DNA from: Bryoerythrophyllum caledonicum | Taxonomy: Eukaryota > Streptophyta > Bryopsida > Pottiales > Pottiaceae | DNA length: 64,000 nucleotides | Direction: 5' to 3' | Assembly (NCBI GenBank): GCA_963971425.1 | Contig: OZ020517.1 | Coordinates: 21,276,462-21,340,461, forward strand | Shown here: positions 1-11,093 of the stretch, in pieces | Layout: every line of letters begins with the position of its first letter | Numbering within the stretch: the stretch's first letter is position 1 | Notes under the pieces: generated by a model | Databases searched by the model: none | Seen by the model: only the letters and a program-made list of their open reading frames with translations | What the model was told of the DNA's origin: nothing | Program-made: the position numbers and the translations under genes

Positions 1-217
1 AAACTAGGAAAGGGAGAAGAAAACTACAATCGAGATAATTCATGACTCCATCTAATCACCCCTTGTGCTAAAATTTAACTAAAAATGTTCTGCAAACAGA
101 AATATAATCATGGGAACAATCCAATTGTACCCTAAATTCACCACCATAAAAAACACTATGTTTATCCACGTTCTAGGTAGTATGCAACTTCCAACATTCA
201 CTGTGCGTTAAGTAACG

Positions 218-281
218 GGTTGGAGGAGGCAGGTTATCGTGGGAGCAACAAGTTCTTGCTTGATAACGGCCTCCTCCAACC
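218..281. repeat. Strong inverted repeat (hairpin)
   Basis: The arms GGTTGGAGGAGGC (218-230) and GCCTCCTCCAACC (269-281) are perfect complements. A second pair, GTTATC and GATAAC, continues the stem inwards after a one-base bulge on each side, leaving a loop of about 23 bases. It lies downstream of the cyclotransferase exon, inside or beyond that gene's first intron. It could be the end of a foldback element or a transcribed hairpin. Its function is not known. Confidence 0.6.
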
Positions 282-537
282 GACTACCTTACTAACCGGT
301 TGAGGACCATCGGGTCGGATAGGGCTCGATCAACGGCCAATATTTGAGCTAGGCTTCCTCTCAGCCAACGGCATGTTGTCATACATGCATACTTCAAACC
401 TCGACAGATTATGGTTTTAATGATCCTTGACTAGTAAAATTAGCCAAGTATTTGCATCTGAAACCCTAGCTCATGTATCTATTGATCATAAGGGAGAAAA
501 CGAGGGGCTCCATCAGGACAGGGGCTTGATGGCTTAC

Positions 538-921
538 CGCGTAGAGCTCTCCTTTGACTTGGAGGCCCGACTTGGGCATGTGGAGCAGGAACGGGACTTG
601 GAACGGGCCGCACACAAGCGGATACCTCTGTTTCGTGTTGGCGATGCCGACGAAGTGGGCGTGGCCCTCGCCGACCACTTCCTCGATCAACCAGTGGTTC
701 GAGAACCCTTGCTTCAGCGTCCCGTACACGAACGCCAGCGTACACGGTGGGTTGGCCAGGTGCATTGGCATCAAAGCGCCACCAGGGCGACTGCCGTGAC
801 CCATCTCCACTTGCGTCGCAGAACACGACGACGGCGACGACGGCTTCATCTCCAACGAACTGTGCATCGAAGTCGACGGCGCCGCCGCACCAGATGCCGT
901 GCACATCACCCGACACGCCAT
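538..921 (-). CDS. Gamma-glutamylaminecyclotransferase-like (AIG2-like) protein, first exon, runs off the left edge
   Basis: A 128-codon exon reads from ATG at 921 to a consensus donor (GTAAGC) just after 538, with the last codon complete (phase 0). Residues 61-70 carry the family signature FVYGTLKQGF, followed by SNHWL, a YPLVCGP block near residues 100-106, VPFLL and GELYA. This is the N-terminal half of the plant AIG2-like/GGACT fold, as in Arabidopsis At3g02910. Family members release 5-oxoproline from gamma-glutamyl-amine compounds, and the plant substrate is uncertain. The first 60 residues are low-complexity and poorly conserved, so the true start could be an upstream exon. The rest of the enzyme, including the LDELEG-type segment, is not found in bases 1-537 and must lie beyond the window. 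The exon is much richer in GC than its flanks, as expected for a host gene here. Confidence 0.72.
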
Positions 922-1589
922 GAGTGCGCTCAAAGTGCACACTGTGATTGTCTCAAGAATCAGAACTGGAGCACTCTACGAGCAAAAACCTGTACAGACA
1001 ATTCAATACAGAATTTTCTTCACTCCGTACGACAGACTCTTCTTCACTCCGTGAGATGATCTAGACATCCTCTTCTTCAGACTTCTCCAACAATATGGGA
1101 TTGCAATGCTACGCGTCGAGGTGAATCTGTTTGTAGGATGTGGGCGTGGAGATGCCGGGTGGAAGAATCCGCGGGAAAACACACGGGAGGGCGACAAGAG
1201 ATGGCCACTGGTGGCACACATCGACGCCGTTGAGCGGCCAGTGGCGACGCTGATCTAGAGAGCTGGATAGCTACAGATACTACTAGAAACCTTTCGAAAA
1301 GGCTGGAAAAAGGCACGAATGATGGGGCGAGAAAGGATAGGCGTGGTGGAGGAGAACCGGGGAGAAGTTAGATTGTTGTCTGGTTGTGGCTGCTGCACAT
1401 CGGAGCCACAGATGAGGGAGCGTGCAGTGGTCGATCGATGGCCGTGACAGCCGCAGCGTCGCGTCGCCGCGTCACGTCGCGGGCGGTGAGTGGGAACGCC
1501 ACTTGGTTGGATCGGCTGAGATTCTATGTGATAGGATTTAGTCAAATGCTTGGTTGTGGGGAAAGGAAGAGGAAGGGGTTTATACTGAG
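922..1589. other. Upstream region of the cyclotransferase-like gene
   Basis: This is a GC-rich stretch lying 5' of the minus-strand cyclotransferase exon and probably holds its 5' UTR and promoter. A 17-base sequence resembling CTCCGTACGACAGACTC recurs imperfectly near 1020-1045. Open frames run on both strands but show no domain I recognise and look like products of GC-rich composition. I cannot place a transcription start. Confidence 0.4.
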
Positions 1590-1993
1590 TGTACGCACAT
1601 GACTAACATATGGGGCTTCATCTCCCATATATGGTCTTTAAAAATCCGGGTTGGGCTCCTCATGCCCACACCAATTTCATGGTAAAATCTACTATGGTTC
1701 CTATCCAAACCATTTGATTACCCTCTTTTTATTTACCTTTTTAACCATATTATTACCACAACATTCCCATTGCATTGCTGATGAATTCCCATGTTGTTCC
1801 CTGGAGTTCCCTACCGTGTTCTCAAATGTGTTCCCCAACGTTCTCCCATTTCCAAAGAGTTCCCAACGTTTTGACACAAGGAACCAATTTATACTTTTAA
1901 AATTTTATCCAAAATTACATTTTGTTTAGTGAGGCCCACCACCAATCGTTGGGGCTCCAACGGAGGCTCATCCGCACACATGTGCATGACCTT
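1590..1993 (+). mobile_element. Unclassified MITE-like repeat, family E copy 1
   Basis: The stretch matches, in inverted orientation, bases of about 26022-26550: shared blocks include the GGGGCTTCAT segment near the left end, the AACCAATTTA segment near 1885, and the right end beginning at 1929. Both ends carry a short inverted motif close to ACGCACATGA. The middle contains degenerate GTTCCC-type decamers. Open frames inside are not convincing genes. No target duplication was fixed, so the superfamily is open. Confidence 0.5.
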
Positions 1994-2063
1994 ACTCCCA
2001 TACGGAAGCATTAGCTCCCTGATCCACGAGCGACGGGCGGGGATTGGGTTGTGGACGGCGACA

Positions 2064-2873
2064 TTAAGCCCTACAGGATCAAGACATTTTCCCCTCAAAA
2101 TCACTCCAAAACTGCCATTTTCAGCGCATTCAACACAAAATGATACAAAATATTTATTCTAAAAATTTAACCGTAGGATCTTGTACTAGAGTTGTATGAG
2201 TGTGTGGTGAAACTTTTGGTAAGTTTGACCGCACGGATTGAAAGATATCAGCCTTTGAAGTGAGACATAATCTCTTTTCGAGGTCATACTAAACACCTTC
2301 AACAAACTTCGACCACCTTCAATGGCAACTTTTTGCACTACGGGCCGTGAATTTATTATGTTAAGTTGAAAAGGATCATGTTAGGCACATGTGCACCAAA
2401 TTTTAGAAGTAGAAGAGGTGTAGAAGATGTCCTAAAAAATCCTACAATGCAACTATGTGCTGAGAATCAACAACACACTTTATATTTTGCATATATCATA
2501 TCCTTCTCAAAAATTTTGAAATTCACAAATCCGTACGGTAGATGCAAAGATCTCAATTTTTTTTTCCAAGAGGACATTTTTTTTCTTTTAAATGGAAAAA
2601 AACTCGAATTTCTATTGAATTTAGAAGTTATTAAAGTTTAGTGACAGTATTTGTAATATGTCACACTAAACTGTTGCACTATTTGTATATGTAAGTGAAA
2701 ATAAATTGTAACATTTGAACCGTAAGTTGGAATTATACAAAATTTGTATCTATGCAAAGCTAATCAAAAGTTGTCCATTCAATAAAAAATCTCAGAAAAT
2801 AATGCCAAAAATTGAGAACATGGTACCTAACCCAAAATGTCCCCTGAGGGGACTTTGGTCCTTTAGAAATTAA
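2064..2873 (-). mobile_element. TTAA-bounded piggyBac-like MITE, family D copy 1
   Basis: TTAA occurs at both edges (2064-2067 and 2870-2873), and the right edge reads inward as CTAAAGGACC followed by the palindromic arms GTCCCC and GGGGAC around TCA. Almost the whole length matches family D copy 2 (19284-20069) in inverted orientation, including the block ACCGTAGGATC. It contains no transposase frame, so it is non-autonomous. Its terminal bases have drifted (TTTAGAAATTAA instead of TTTAGGGGTTAA), which suggests it is older than copy 2. Confidence 0.7.
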
Positions 2874-2875
2874 GC

Positions 2876-2940
2876 TCACGCACATGTCTGCGGATGAGCC
2901 TACATTGAAGCCCCAACAATCGGTGGTAGGCCCCACTAAA
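2876..2940 (-). repeat. Terminal fragment of family E in inverted orientation
   Basis: About 65 bases are the near reverse complement of 1929-1993, at the other side of the family D element. The shared core includes GGCTCATCCGCA and TTGGGGCT. This creates a roughly 1-kb inverted arrangement around the TTAA element. Directly after it begins the inverted hAT piece. Confidence 0.55.
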
Positions 2941-3660
2941 CGATCGGCGATATGCATTGCAGGAATTACGGCTACTATTGAAGTAAGCCTGCAACATCGT
3001 CTTCTCTCGGGCTTTCTTCCTCGCCGCCTGCTCACCTTCATGCTTCTTCTTAAAGGCAACACGCGCAGCTACAAGCTTCTTCGTCTCCATCCGAGCATCA
3101 CGTTTGGCCTTCCGCTTGGCTATGTCCGCTGCGCGCTCTGCAATCCGTACTGAACAACCCTCATCCCCAGAACCCGCCATGAAGCAACCATAAGACCACA
3201 ATACAAAAAATGATCAGATTTAGGATGACGACCAAAACAAGAATAGATGTGGACATAACCCTAAACCAAAAAGAGAACAGATGTAGAATGCACTACACCT
3301 GCTCAACAATTTATGCGCAATGTGCACATCTTCGACTCGTACAGCAAGCGCCGCCAATCCGAGCAAATCTGCCCCATTGAATAACACTCAACAGAAAATT
3401 GCAAAAACCAAATAGCAAAATTCATCGCAGAGATTGTGGGAAAGTTGGAAACTCCCAAATTCTAATGCGCGCAACCCTACTGCCCTCAACCAAAGAGGCG
3501 ACAAGGCTATGCAAGGTAAGCGGCGGCGAAGGAAAAAAATGAGGCGCCATTGATGGCGAGAAATCCCTGCAGATCGCATCAGCCACTGGCGCACCCAAAT
3601 TGAAATGAAGTGCAAGCATTGGCGACTCCAGTTTATTGCACTGAAGCGCAGTGGGCGATG
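2941..3660 (-). mobile_element. Partial inverted second copy of the hAT element (5' part only)
   Basis: This stretch matches 8321-9035 in inverted orientation at high identity, including the untranslated leader and the start of the transposase frame (MAGSGDEG followed by a KRKAKRDARMETKK basic segment). The coding match covers only about the first 75 codons and stops abruptly at the family E fragment. The copy is therefore a truncated paralogue of the hAT at 8.3-12.6 kb. Its upstream side, 3661-4260, has GGCGA-rich sequence that may be hAT subterminal DNA absent or diverged in the other copy. No terminal repeat or 8-base target duplication was seen. Confidence 0.65.
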
Positions 3661-4580
3661 CTTGGCGCAGGATTGGCACGCAGCGGGGGACGCGCTTGAA
3701 TGTTTGGCGCCGCTGTGAATTGAAGGGACGCAGTCTGGCGAGGAAGACGTTAATCAGTGAAGAAACTCTCAACACCGCTAGCGAAGCATACCCTACAACC
3801 GTGATGGTGAGGTGCCAACTTGGCGAGGGGACCTCTAGACAAGACTGCAACGTGGCGATAAACGTTGATTTTCCCCCCATAATTTAGACTCAAGGTTTGC
3901 CATGTCGTTTTCTTCAGTGCAAAGTGGTTGTTTTTAGCCAGATTAGAAAGGGATGGGCTGGAGAGGCCAGGGAGCTGTAGCACTTCTGGCTTTCTCCTCA
4001 ATCCGAAGAAACTAAATTTTCTCCATAAATTTTCATTTTGAAGATTTCATCTCTGTGAACATAGATTTGTACATCCTTTTTGGCGACAAGATGGAGTCCC
4101 CGTTGTTCATTAGTGGCAATATGGCGACATGGCAGCGACCATCGATGGAATTTTGGCGATGAGAAATCACAAATATCCCACTTCCTTCGGGAATATTCTA
4201 TTTCTAGATTAAAAAATTCGCCATTTGGCTGTTTTTCGCTAAAAAAAAAAGGGGGCTGCTCCAAATATACAAATCAACGCTATAGGGAAGGCTTTTTGGT
4301 GTGTCATTTTTGCCTCACTGTACGTCCTGCAAGGTCATCAGTACATGTCACAAACAGCTGATGACCAATCATATGACGAGTGTGGCTCTGACAAGGTGTG
4401 GGAAATGTACAATTCCTGACATAGTATGACGTGGCCTGAGTGAACCAGGGTGGGATCCTGTAAATTGCTGGGGCGATAGAGTTTTCCTGAAAGTAAACAG
4501 GATAGTCACCCGAAATTTCTTAGTGTATCCTGTGATTGAGTTGATGAACTGAAAGGAACAGAGCGCAACAAAAGGAGGAT
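3661..4580. other. Possible hAT subterminal DNA and unassigned sequence
   Basis: Recurrent GGCGA words fill 3660-4170, then an A10 run with GGGGGCTGCTCC at about 4240-4262. The segment GAGTTTTCCTGAAAGT at 4479-4494 is repeated in inverted orientation at 5863-5878, so the pogo-type MITE sits inside a possible larger inverted structure. I see no gene. Confidence 0.35.
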
Positions 4581-4581
4581 A

Positions 4582-5421
4582 CAGTCTAACCTTGATAATA
4601 TCACACCCTCCGTTTCACCCGAAAATGTGATAGTATCAAGGTGTGACAATTTTGATAATATCAAGTTTGGCATTTTTAGGCAAAACGTGATATTATTATT
4701 AAAAAAAAGGCCACAAAAATTTCAAAAAAATTCAAAAAAATTCCTAAAATCAAATTAAATTACAAACTGTCATACACTTGATTTTCCAACCTGAATCAAT
4801 CACCATCGGATGTTATAAATCACAAAAATCAAATAAATTAAGTAGTGAAATCTCATATTGAGACTTAACAAATTAGTAAATCCATTGAAACCTATCATAT
4901 GATTTATCTCACCTCATATCAAATGGTCATTGAGAAATAACACGTGACAAGGTGTAAGTAGTTCATATAACACATATAGTATCATCAATTAATCACCATT
5001 CCAGCAATGAACTTACACCCCAACGACATGTACTGAACTAAATCTGTGAAGAAACCAACCGCAAGCAAATCCTTGTCCTCTCCCGAGTCTCAATGTTTTT
5101 GGAGCTCAGAACCCTCGCTCTTCCTAGAACCCTCGTCTTCACCAAAATCTATGATTTGCGCACATTTTTCATTCAGGAATCACCCCCAATCATAGATACC
5201 GTAAAACATTCCGACGAGATATGCCATCATCCACACTTATTCATCCATCCATTTTTTATATCGTCACACTTACACTACAGATTTTGAAAAAAAAAGTGAT
5301 ATTATCAAGGGTGATAGTGATATTAACAAGGTAGTTTTACACTAAAAAATATGTTTCAAGGTTTTGGGTGACAATATCAAGGCGTTATATTAACAAGTGT
5401 GATATTATCAAGGTTAGACTG
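4582..5421. mobile_element. pogo/Tigger-type (Tc1-mariner) MITE with TA target duplication
   Basis: The ends are CAGTCTAACCTTGATAATAT and its reverse complement. They are flanked by TA at 4580-4581 and 5422-5423, and the CAGT start is typical of pogo-type elements. The 840-base interior is AT-rich and has no transposase frame. The motif TGATATTATCA or close variants recurs at least seven times near both ends (about 4592, 4652, 4687, 5296, 5316, 5370, 5400). This pattern suggests multiple binding sites for a transposase. Both termini are nearly perfect, so it is fairly young. Confidence 0.8.
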
Positions 5422-5423
5422 TA

Positions 5424-7274
5424 AAGGCAAGGCAAACTAAATGGGTCGGTCAAAATACATAAGCTATTCCCTGGATTGAGGGGACTGTTGATGGGCTCTG
5501 ATTGTCAAAAATAGACGCATGCCGTGGCTACGAAAAAGAGCTCTGACTCTACTTAATGGGTAATTTTGGCTAATTGAGAACATGGGTAAATGCGGCTATT
5601 ATTCCGGTAACTGACTCAACCCATTTCACTCAATTTGGATAATTGACTCTATCCATTTGTGAAGCAGCCCATGTCAGTTCCATACTGAGACACTCCATCC
5701 TGTCCTACAAGCGTGGCCCATGAAATATGCAGGATGAGAAATCTCGCCCTGCAAATATTTGTGTTTTAAAATCTCACCGTGCTTTGGTGATTAGAAAAGA
5801 ACACAAGGTCCTTAATGGATGCTGCGGCATGTCTTTTTGGCTGGCCACCCTCTAAAACTCAGACTTTCAGGAAAACTCTGATGACCACAATATGACCTTG
5901 CGAGGAGACTGCGAACTAAATTTGGTTCCTGCATGGGTCGGGTTTAGGGTTACTACTGGCAATGCAAGTTCAGCAATTGTAATTATGAATCAATGCAACT
6001 TCTTATCCCTTACATCAAGATATGATCTTGGCCTTGAATCTAAAACCTAAAAGTCAATACCACAATTAACTTGAAGCATCTCCAATGCATTCATCAAATC
6101 TTCTCATTTACAATGCAATTGAGGATATATGTCCTCTCAAATAAATAACTCACTCATTCAGAATGAGCTTAAATTACCTAGATGATAGTGTGAGATATCC
6201 AAAGATATGACATTGTGGGTTTGGTTCTTGGCTGTAAAATTTCTCACTTGATGGGACCACTGCAAGTTGTCAATATGGTAACTTGTTTGTGCCCAATTTT
6301 TTTTTTTAAATAACTCTCCACTTCCACTTTTACTACCACTTTCAATATCACTTCCAGGTTTGATTCATTCCTTAGAGCACTTTGATGGGTTGAATAGTGG
6401 CCTCATCAACTTGGCCGTCTCCTTTGTCGAACATTGTGGGTGGTCGCCAAAGGCGGCGGGTGGTGGCTAGTAAAATCCAGCAGAACTTATTAAACCTCCA
6501 CAAAAACCTCAGGTAACTTTATCTTCTACTAAGTTCTTACTACCTCCATCCACCGGCGCTAGAATTGGCTATAACTTATGGGAGGGATGAGTATGCATGT
6601 AATTTGTCTTTCAAACTTCCTTTTCACATTTAGAGAATTTATGTTTCCAATATTTGTGCTCTTCATATGAATTGGATTATTCTTTCTCATTTCTTTCAAA
6701 GAAATTATTTTTAAATGCTTAATATATGCCCTTCTTCTTCCTTAAAGAACCAAGTAGCAGCTATGCCTAGATCCAAAATGCAATAGAAGAAGAGCAATTT
6801 GGAAAATTGGAAAGAATGACAAATGAAACTGCTAAAATCTCAAGTTGTACAGTACACTCCGTCAAATCACCCCTTATTTTTGTGCTTAACTATAGCTATG
6901 GATGACTTACACTTAAAATTGAAACCTGGGAGCAATTTAATTATATCCTAATTTTTCCATCGTAAGAAAAATCCTATATAATTTTTTCAATGATGGTAAA
7001 CTATATTACCATTTTAGCCCAAGTGATTTCAGAATTTTCCAAAAAATGTAAATTAGTTATGAATTCTGTAATTGGTCTACAAATTTAGTCCATTTGAGCG
7101 ACTAATTATCCTTCATAAGTGTCAACTATAAGCAAGGGATCATGACCATTAGGAAAAATGAATTTGCAACTATAAATGAATGACTGGGGTGCATATGGGA
7201 AAAAATGGAGCAAAAATGGAATTGCTTATAGAGTGGCATATATACAAAGATGGTTCTAATAGACATGACTTAAC
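5424..7274. other. Intergenic, no gene recognised
   Basis: The DNA is AT-rich and has no long open frame. It contains the 5863-5878 inverted partner of 4479-4494. A diverged repeat near 6850-6990 resembles bases 55-170 (shared word AATCACCCCTT and the following arrangement). Nothing else is supported. Confidence 0.5.
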
Positions 7275-8190
7275 TTAATTCCTAAATGACATTTTAAAGC
7301 TTGAAGGACATATGGCACTTTGGATGGATTCCTATGATGTTGATTTCAAACCAAAACTTTGAACTTTTTAAAATAATAATGTGCCATAGTAATAGCTAAG
7401 TTCATTGGGATCTTTTTTTTACATTGAACTTTTAGAATAAAAGCTATGCTATCATAAGTGAAACTTGTTAGATTTTTTGCTTTTTGTGTAGCTCCAAGAC
7501 TTTTCCTAAGACATATTATAGACATCAAGATTTTATATAGAAATTCAAAATGTTATTTTCTTCAATAGTATTGAAAAATCTTCTTTTTAGTGAAAAAAGC
7601 GCATACTAACACAAGTCAAACATTTTCACATATTATTGGATAAGGTACAATAAAAACTCCTAATATAAAAACTACAAATTTTTATATTTTAGGATTTTCA
7701 TTTTTACCACTACAAGATGCAATATGAAGCTTCTTTTTGTCCTTAAGAATCTCTTTTTATAGATAGTCAATTTACAAAAAATAGAATGTGCATTTGCAAT
7801 TTTTAAACCACTACTCCTTTTACAATTATTTTAAGTATGCTACATCCGTCTTCTACCTCTACAATTTGAAATACAAACAAGTGAAATCACGTAAAAGATG
7901 ATTGTATACAATTTAGACCTTATATAATGCAAAAAATTGACACCAAACAAAGCCAGAGTTTATATATGCTCTTAACACGTGGAAGAAAAAGAACTTGTAC
8001 CTTTACTTCAAACATTGGAACCTTCCAATTTGTGTACTCAAACATTGTAAATATGCTATTTTATTAGCTTAGATTAAGATCTTATGATTAAAAACTGAAA
8101 TGAAATCAACTTTTTCCTCTTCCACTACACTATAATGGGCAATTTTTGAAGTGTTTCAAGTGTGAAAAGTCAAGAAACATTAGAGGTTAA
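7275..8190 (+). mobile_element. Old TTAA-bounded piggyBac-like MITE, family A copy 5
   Basis: TTAA lies at 7275-7278 and 8187-8190. The interior follows the same order as family A copy 1: a GGTTCCTATG-like block, a segment resembling TTTTCACACATT, TACAAGATG, CTTCTACCTCT, AAAAATTGACACCAA, and the end module GAAGTGTTT with GTGTGAAA. Many substitutions and the loss of the CCCCTAAAGG start mark it as an old copy. Confidence 0.5.
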
Positions 8191-10617
8191 TAGTACTTGT
8201 GACAATAATTTTCAAAACAAACTCTATTTGTAAAATATCAAAATTAGTGAGGGCTAAAATTTATTATCAAACAATATTTGTTTTCAATGGATAGTATCCA
8301 AGCCAAACAACTCATATGAATAAGCATCGCCCACTACGCTTGAGTGCAATAAATTGGAGTCGCCAGTGCTTGCACTTCATTTCAATTTGGGTGCGCCAGT
8401 GGCTGCTGCGATCTGCAGGGATTTCTCGCCATCAATGGCACCTCATTTTTTTCCTTCGCCGCCGCTTACCTTGCATAGCCTTGTCGCCTCTTTGGTTGAG
8501 GGCAGTAGGGTTGCGCGCATTAGAATTTGGGAGTTTCCAACTTTCCCACAATCTCTGCAATGAATTTTGCTATTGGGTTTTTGCAATTTTCTGTTGAGTG
8601 TTATTCAATGGGGCAGATTTGCTCGGATTAGCGGCGCTTGCTGTACGAGTCGAAGATGTGCACGCTGCGCATAAATTGTTGAGCAGGTGTAGTGCATTCT
8701 ACATCTGTTCTCTTTTTGGTTTAGGGTTATGTCCACATCTATTCTCGTTTTGGTCGTCATCCTAAATCTGATCATTTTTTGTATTGTGGTCTTGTGGTTG
8801 CTTCATGGCGGGTTCTGGGGATGAGGGTTGTTTAGTAGGGATTGCAAAGTGCGCAGCAGGCATAGCCAAGCGGAAGGCCAAACGTGATGCTCGGATGGAG
8901 ACGAAGAAGCTTGTAGCCGCGCGTGCTGCCTTCAAGAAGAAGCGTGAAGGTGAGCAGGCGGCGAGGAAGAAAGCCCGAGAGAAGACGACGTTGCAGGCTT
9001 ACTTCAACAGTAGCCGTAATTCCTGCAATGCATATCCACTCTGTATGGTGTTGGACTCGTCAATGCCGGATGTGCCTGGAGCAGAACCTTGGTCGCCGAT
9101 AAGCTCTGATTCCATACTTGCTGGACCGAGTAAATCAAGCAGCAACTTGAATGTATCTATGGATACATGAACTCCCTCAAGATCATCGGGAGACACGGTC
9201 ATTCTCAGTGCGAAGTCACCCATGATTTCAATATTGTCTGGTTTAGAGAGTGGTGGTAGTATGGACAATGCTAGCCTCGTTGAGATTCCGCTGGGAGAGG
9301 ATTCTCTTTCCTTAGATGAAAAGGTTGAATCACCTTCGAAATAGAAGAAGGGCGCGAAGAGTCCAAAGAGCGAAAAACAAAAGAAGTACGACCGACACCG
9401 CAAGTTTTAAACGGAGTGGTCTGCGAAATTGCCTTGGGCAGAAGGAATCTTGGCCAATGATGGAATTCTGCACATGGTTCGGTGCAGAGTATGCACGGCG
9501 TTTGGGAAGAAGCCGTGTGTCATGGCACCAAAATCAGATATGTTGTTTAAGCATGATGGGCGTAGAACGGCAAAAAAGGTGATCCCTCGTTACGGTGTCA
9601 AGGCTGGAGAATCGTACATGGCCTTGAACTGCAAGCACAAGCAGAACCTGAGGTTGTACGCTGTGCGCCGATAGTCCACAATTCTGCAGGCCATGAACCA
9701 CTCAACCTCCATGGAAGCAGTCAAGAAGAGAGTTCAGTTTGCAACTATATTTCAAGTTCTTTCCTGTGGTCGTCCAATGCTAGAGTACGAAGTGCGTCAT
9801 GCTTTGTATAAGTTCATTAAGGTCCCTCATTGTCCAACACAACATTGGTGCGATAATTCCGGTTGGCAAATTGTAGAGTACATGTATGCTGAGCTGCAGT
9901 TAACAATGAAGAAAATGGTGCAGGTAGCTCATTACATTGCAGTAACAATGAACGAGGTGACCACCGTTGACAACAGTTCGTGGTTATCCGTCCATTGTTA
10001 CGTGGTGAAGGATTGGGTTCGAATCCCGCTTTTAGTGTCTTTACAACGTGTCACCATTGCTGCTAACTCCAATAACATCACAACGCTTATCATGGACTTT
10101 GTTATGTCCAGTGGTGGCTTGGATCATCAAATGTTGGCTCAAAAATTACTGAGTTTTGGTGCAGATGGGGCCGCGACACTGCAGGGCTGTCACAAGGGGG
10201 TTACTGTGCAGATCCAACAACAATATGCCCCCTTTGCGATGGGGATGCATTGTGTAGCTCACCGTTATAATCTGGCTTTTAAGCCACTCTCGAAGCACGG
10301 TATTTTCATTGCAATCGAGAAGCTGTTGGCTGCAGCGAATGCCTACTTTTTACACAGTTTGAAGCACTATATGGAGTTCAGCAAACTAGCAGAATTGACA
10401 GAAACAAAAGGCTTGAAGATGCTCAAGTCTGTTGAGACACGCTCGATCAGTCTCGTTGAGCCGGTGAGACGCCTCCTAGCTCAATATCGAACTCTCATGT
10501 ATAAAATCTACCGAGAGGAGGAGGACAAAGACATAACTTTGGTATGTTTTTCACCTTTGAATTTTTTGTTCTCATTGTTGCTTATTGTTTTGTGAAACTA
10601 TTTTGTGTTATGAAATG

Positions 10618-10668
10618 ACGTGCAGCCGCGCTTGACGTGCAGCCGTGCTTGATGTGCAGCCGTGCTTG
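10618..10668 (+). repeat. Three 17-base tandem copies containing a splice acceptor
   Basis: Units start at 10618, 10635 and 10652 and read ACGTGCAGCCGCGCTTG with one or two changes. Each contains TGCAG, a potential 3' splice site. Because 17 is not a multiple of three, each acceptor gives a different frame. Confidence 0.8.
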
Positions 10669-11093
10669 ACGCGCCTTCTAGACCCATACACTGTCTTGGG
10701 TATGGCTGCCCTCTTGCCACTACTTGAGGCAATCGACAATCTGATCACATTTGCACAAAAATGGGATGTGTACATCTGTGATTTTGTTGCCGCTGTGAAG
10801 GTGTGTCAAGGGCAGTTGTACCCCATGTACGAGGACCATGCAACACGCTTCAGTACCGATGAGTTCTGGGCGTACAAGAACCTACTGGATTGCTTCCATG
10901 AGCAGGTGCATTGGAAATGGATAACCGATCTCAACGACAATTCCTCGCAGTTGACGTTCATCTGCAACAACGAGCAAATTTTTGCTATCCACAATGGAGC
11001 ATCAGTTTCTCGTGAGGTCTTTGCTGAGGTCGTTGCGAAGATCAGGCTAGAGACTGCCGGTACATTCTCATTTGTTGCATGGCTGACTTTGTT

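Noticed and set aside
6381-6470. Short stretch reading VEHCGWSPKAA, faintly like a glycosyltransferase motif
   Set aside because: Only a few residues match, there is no open frame around it and no partner motif.
8999-9403. 134-codon minus-strand frame within the hAT
   Set aside because: It is antisense to the transposase N-terminal coding region, which retains family motifs in one plus-strand frame.
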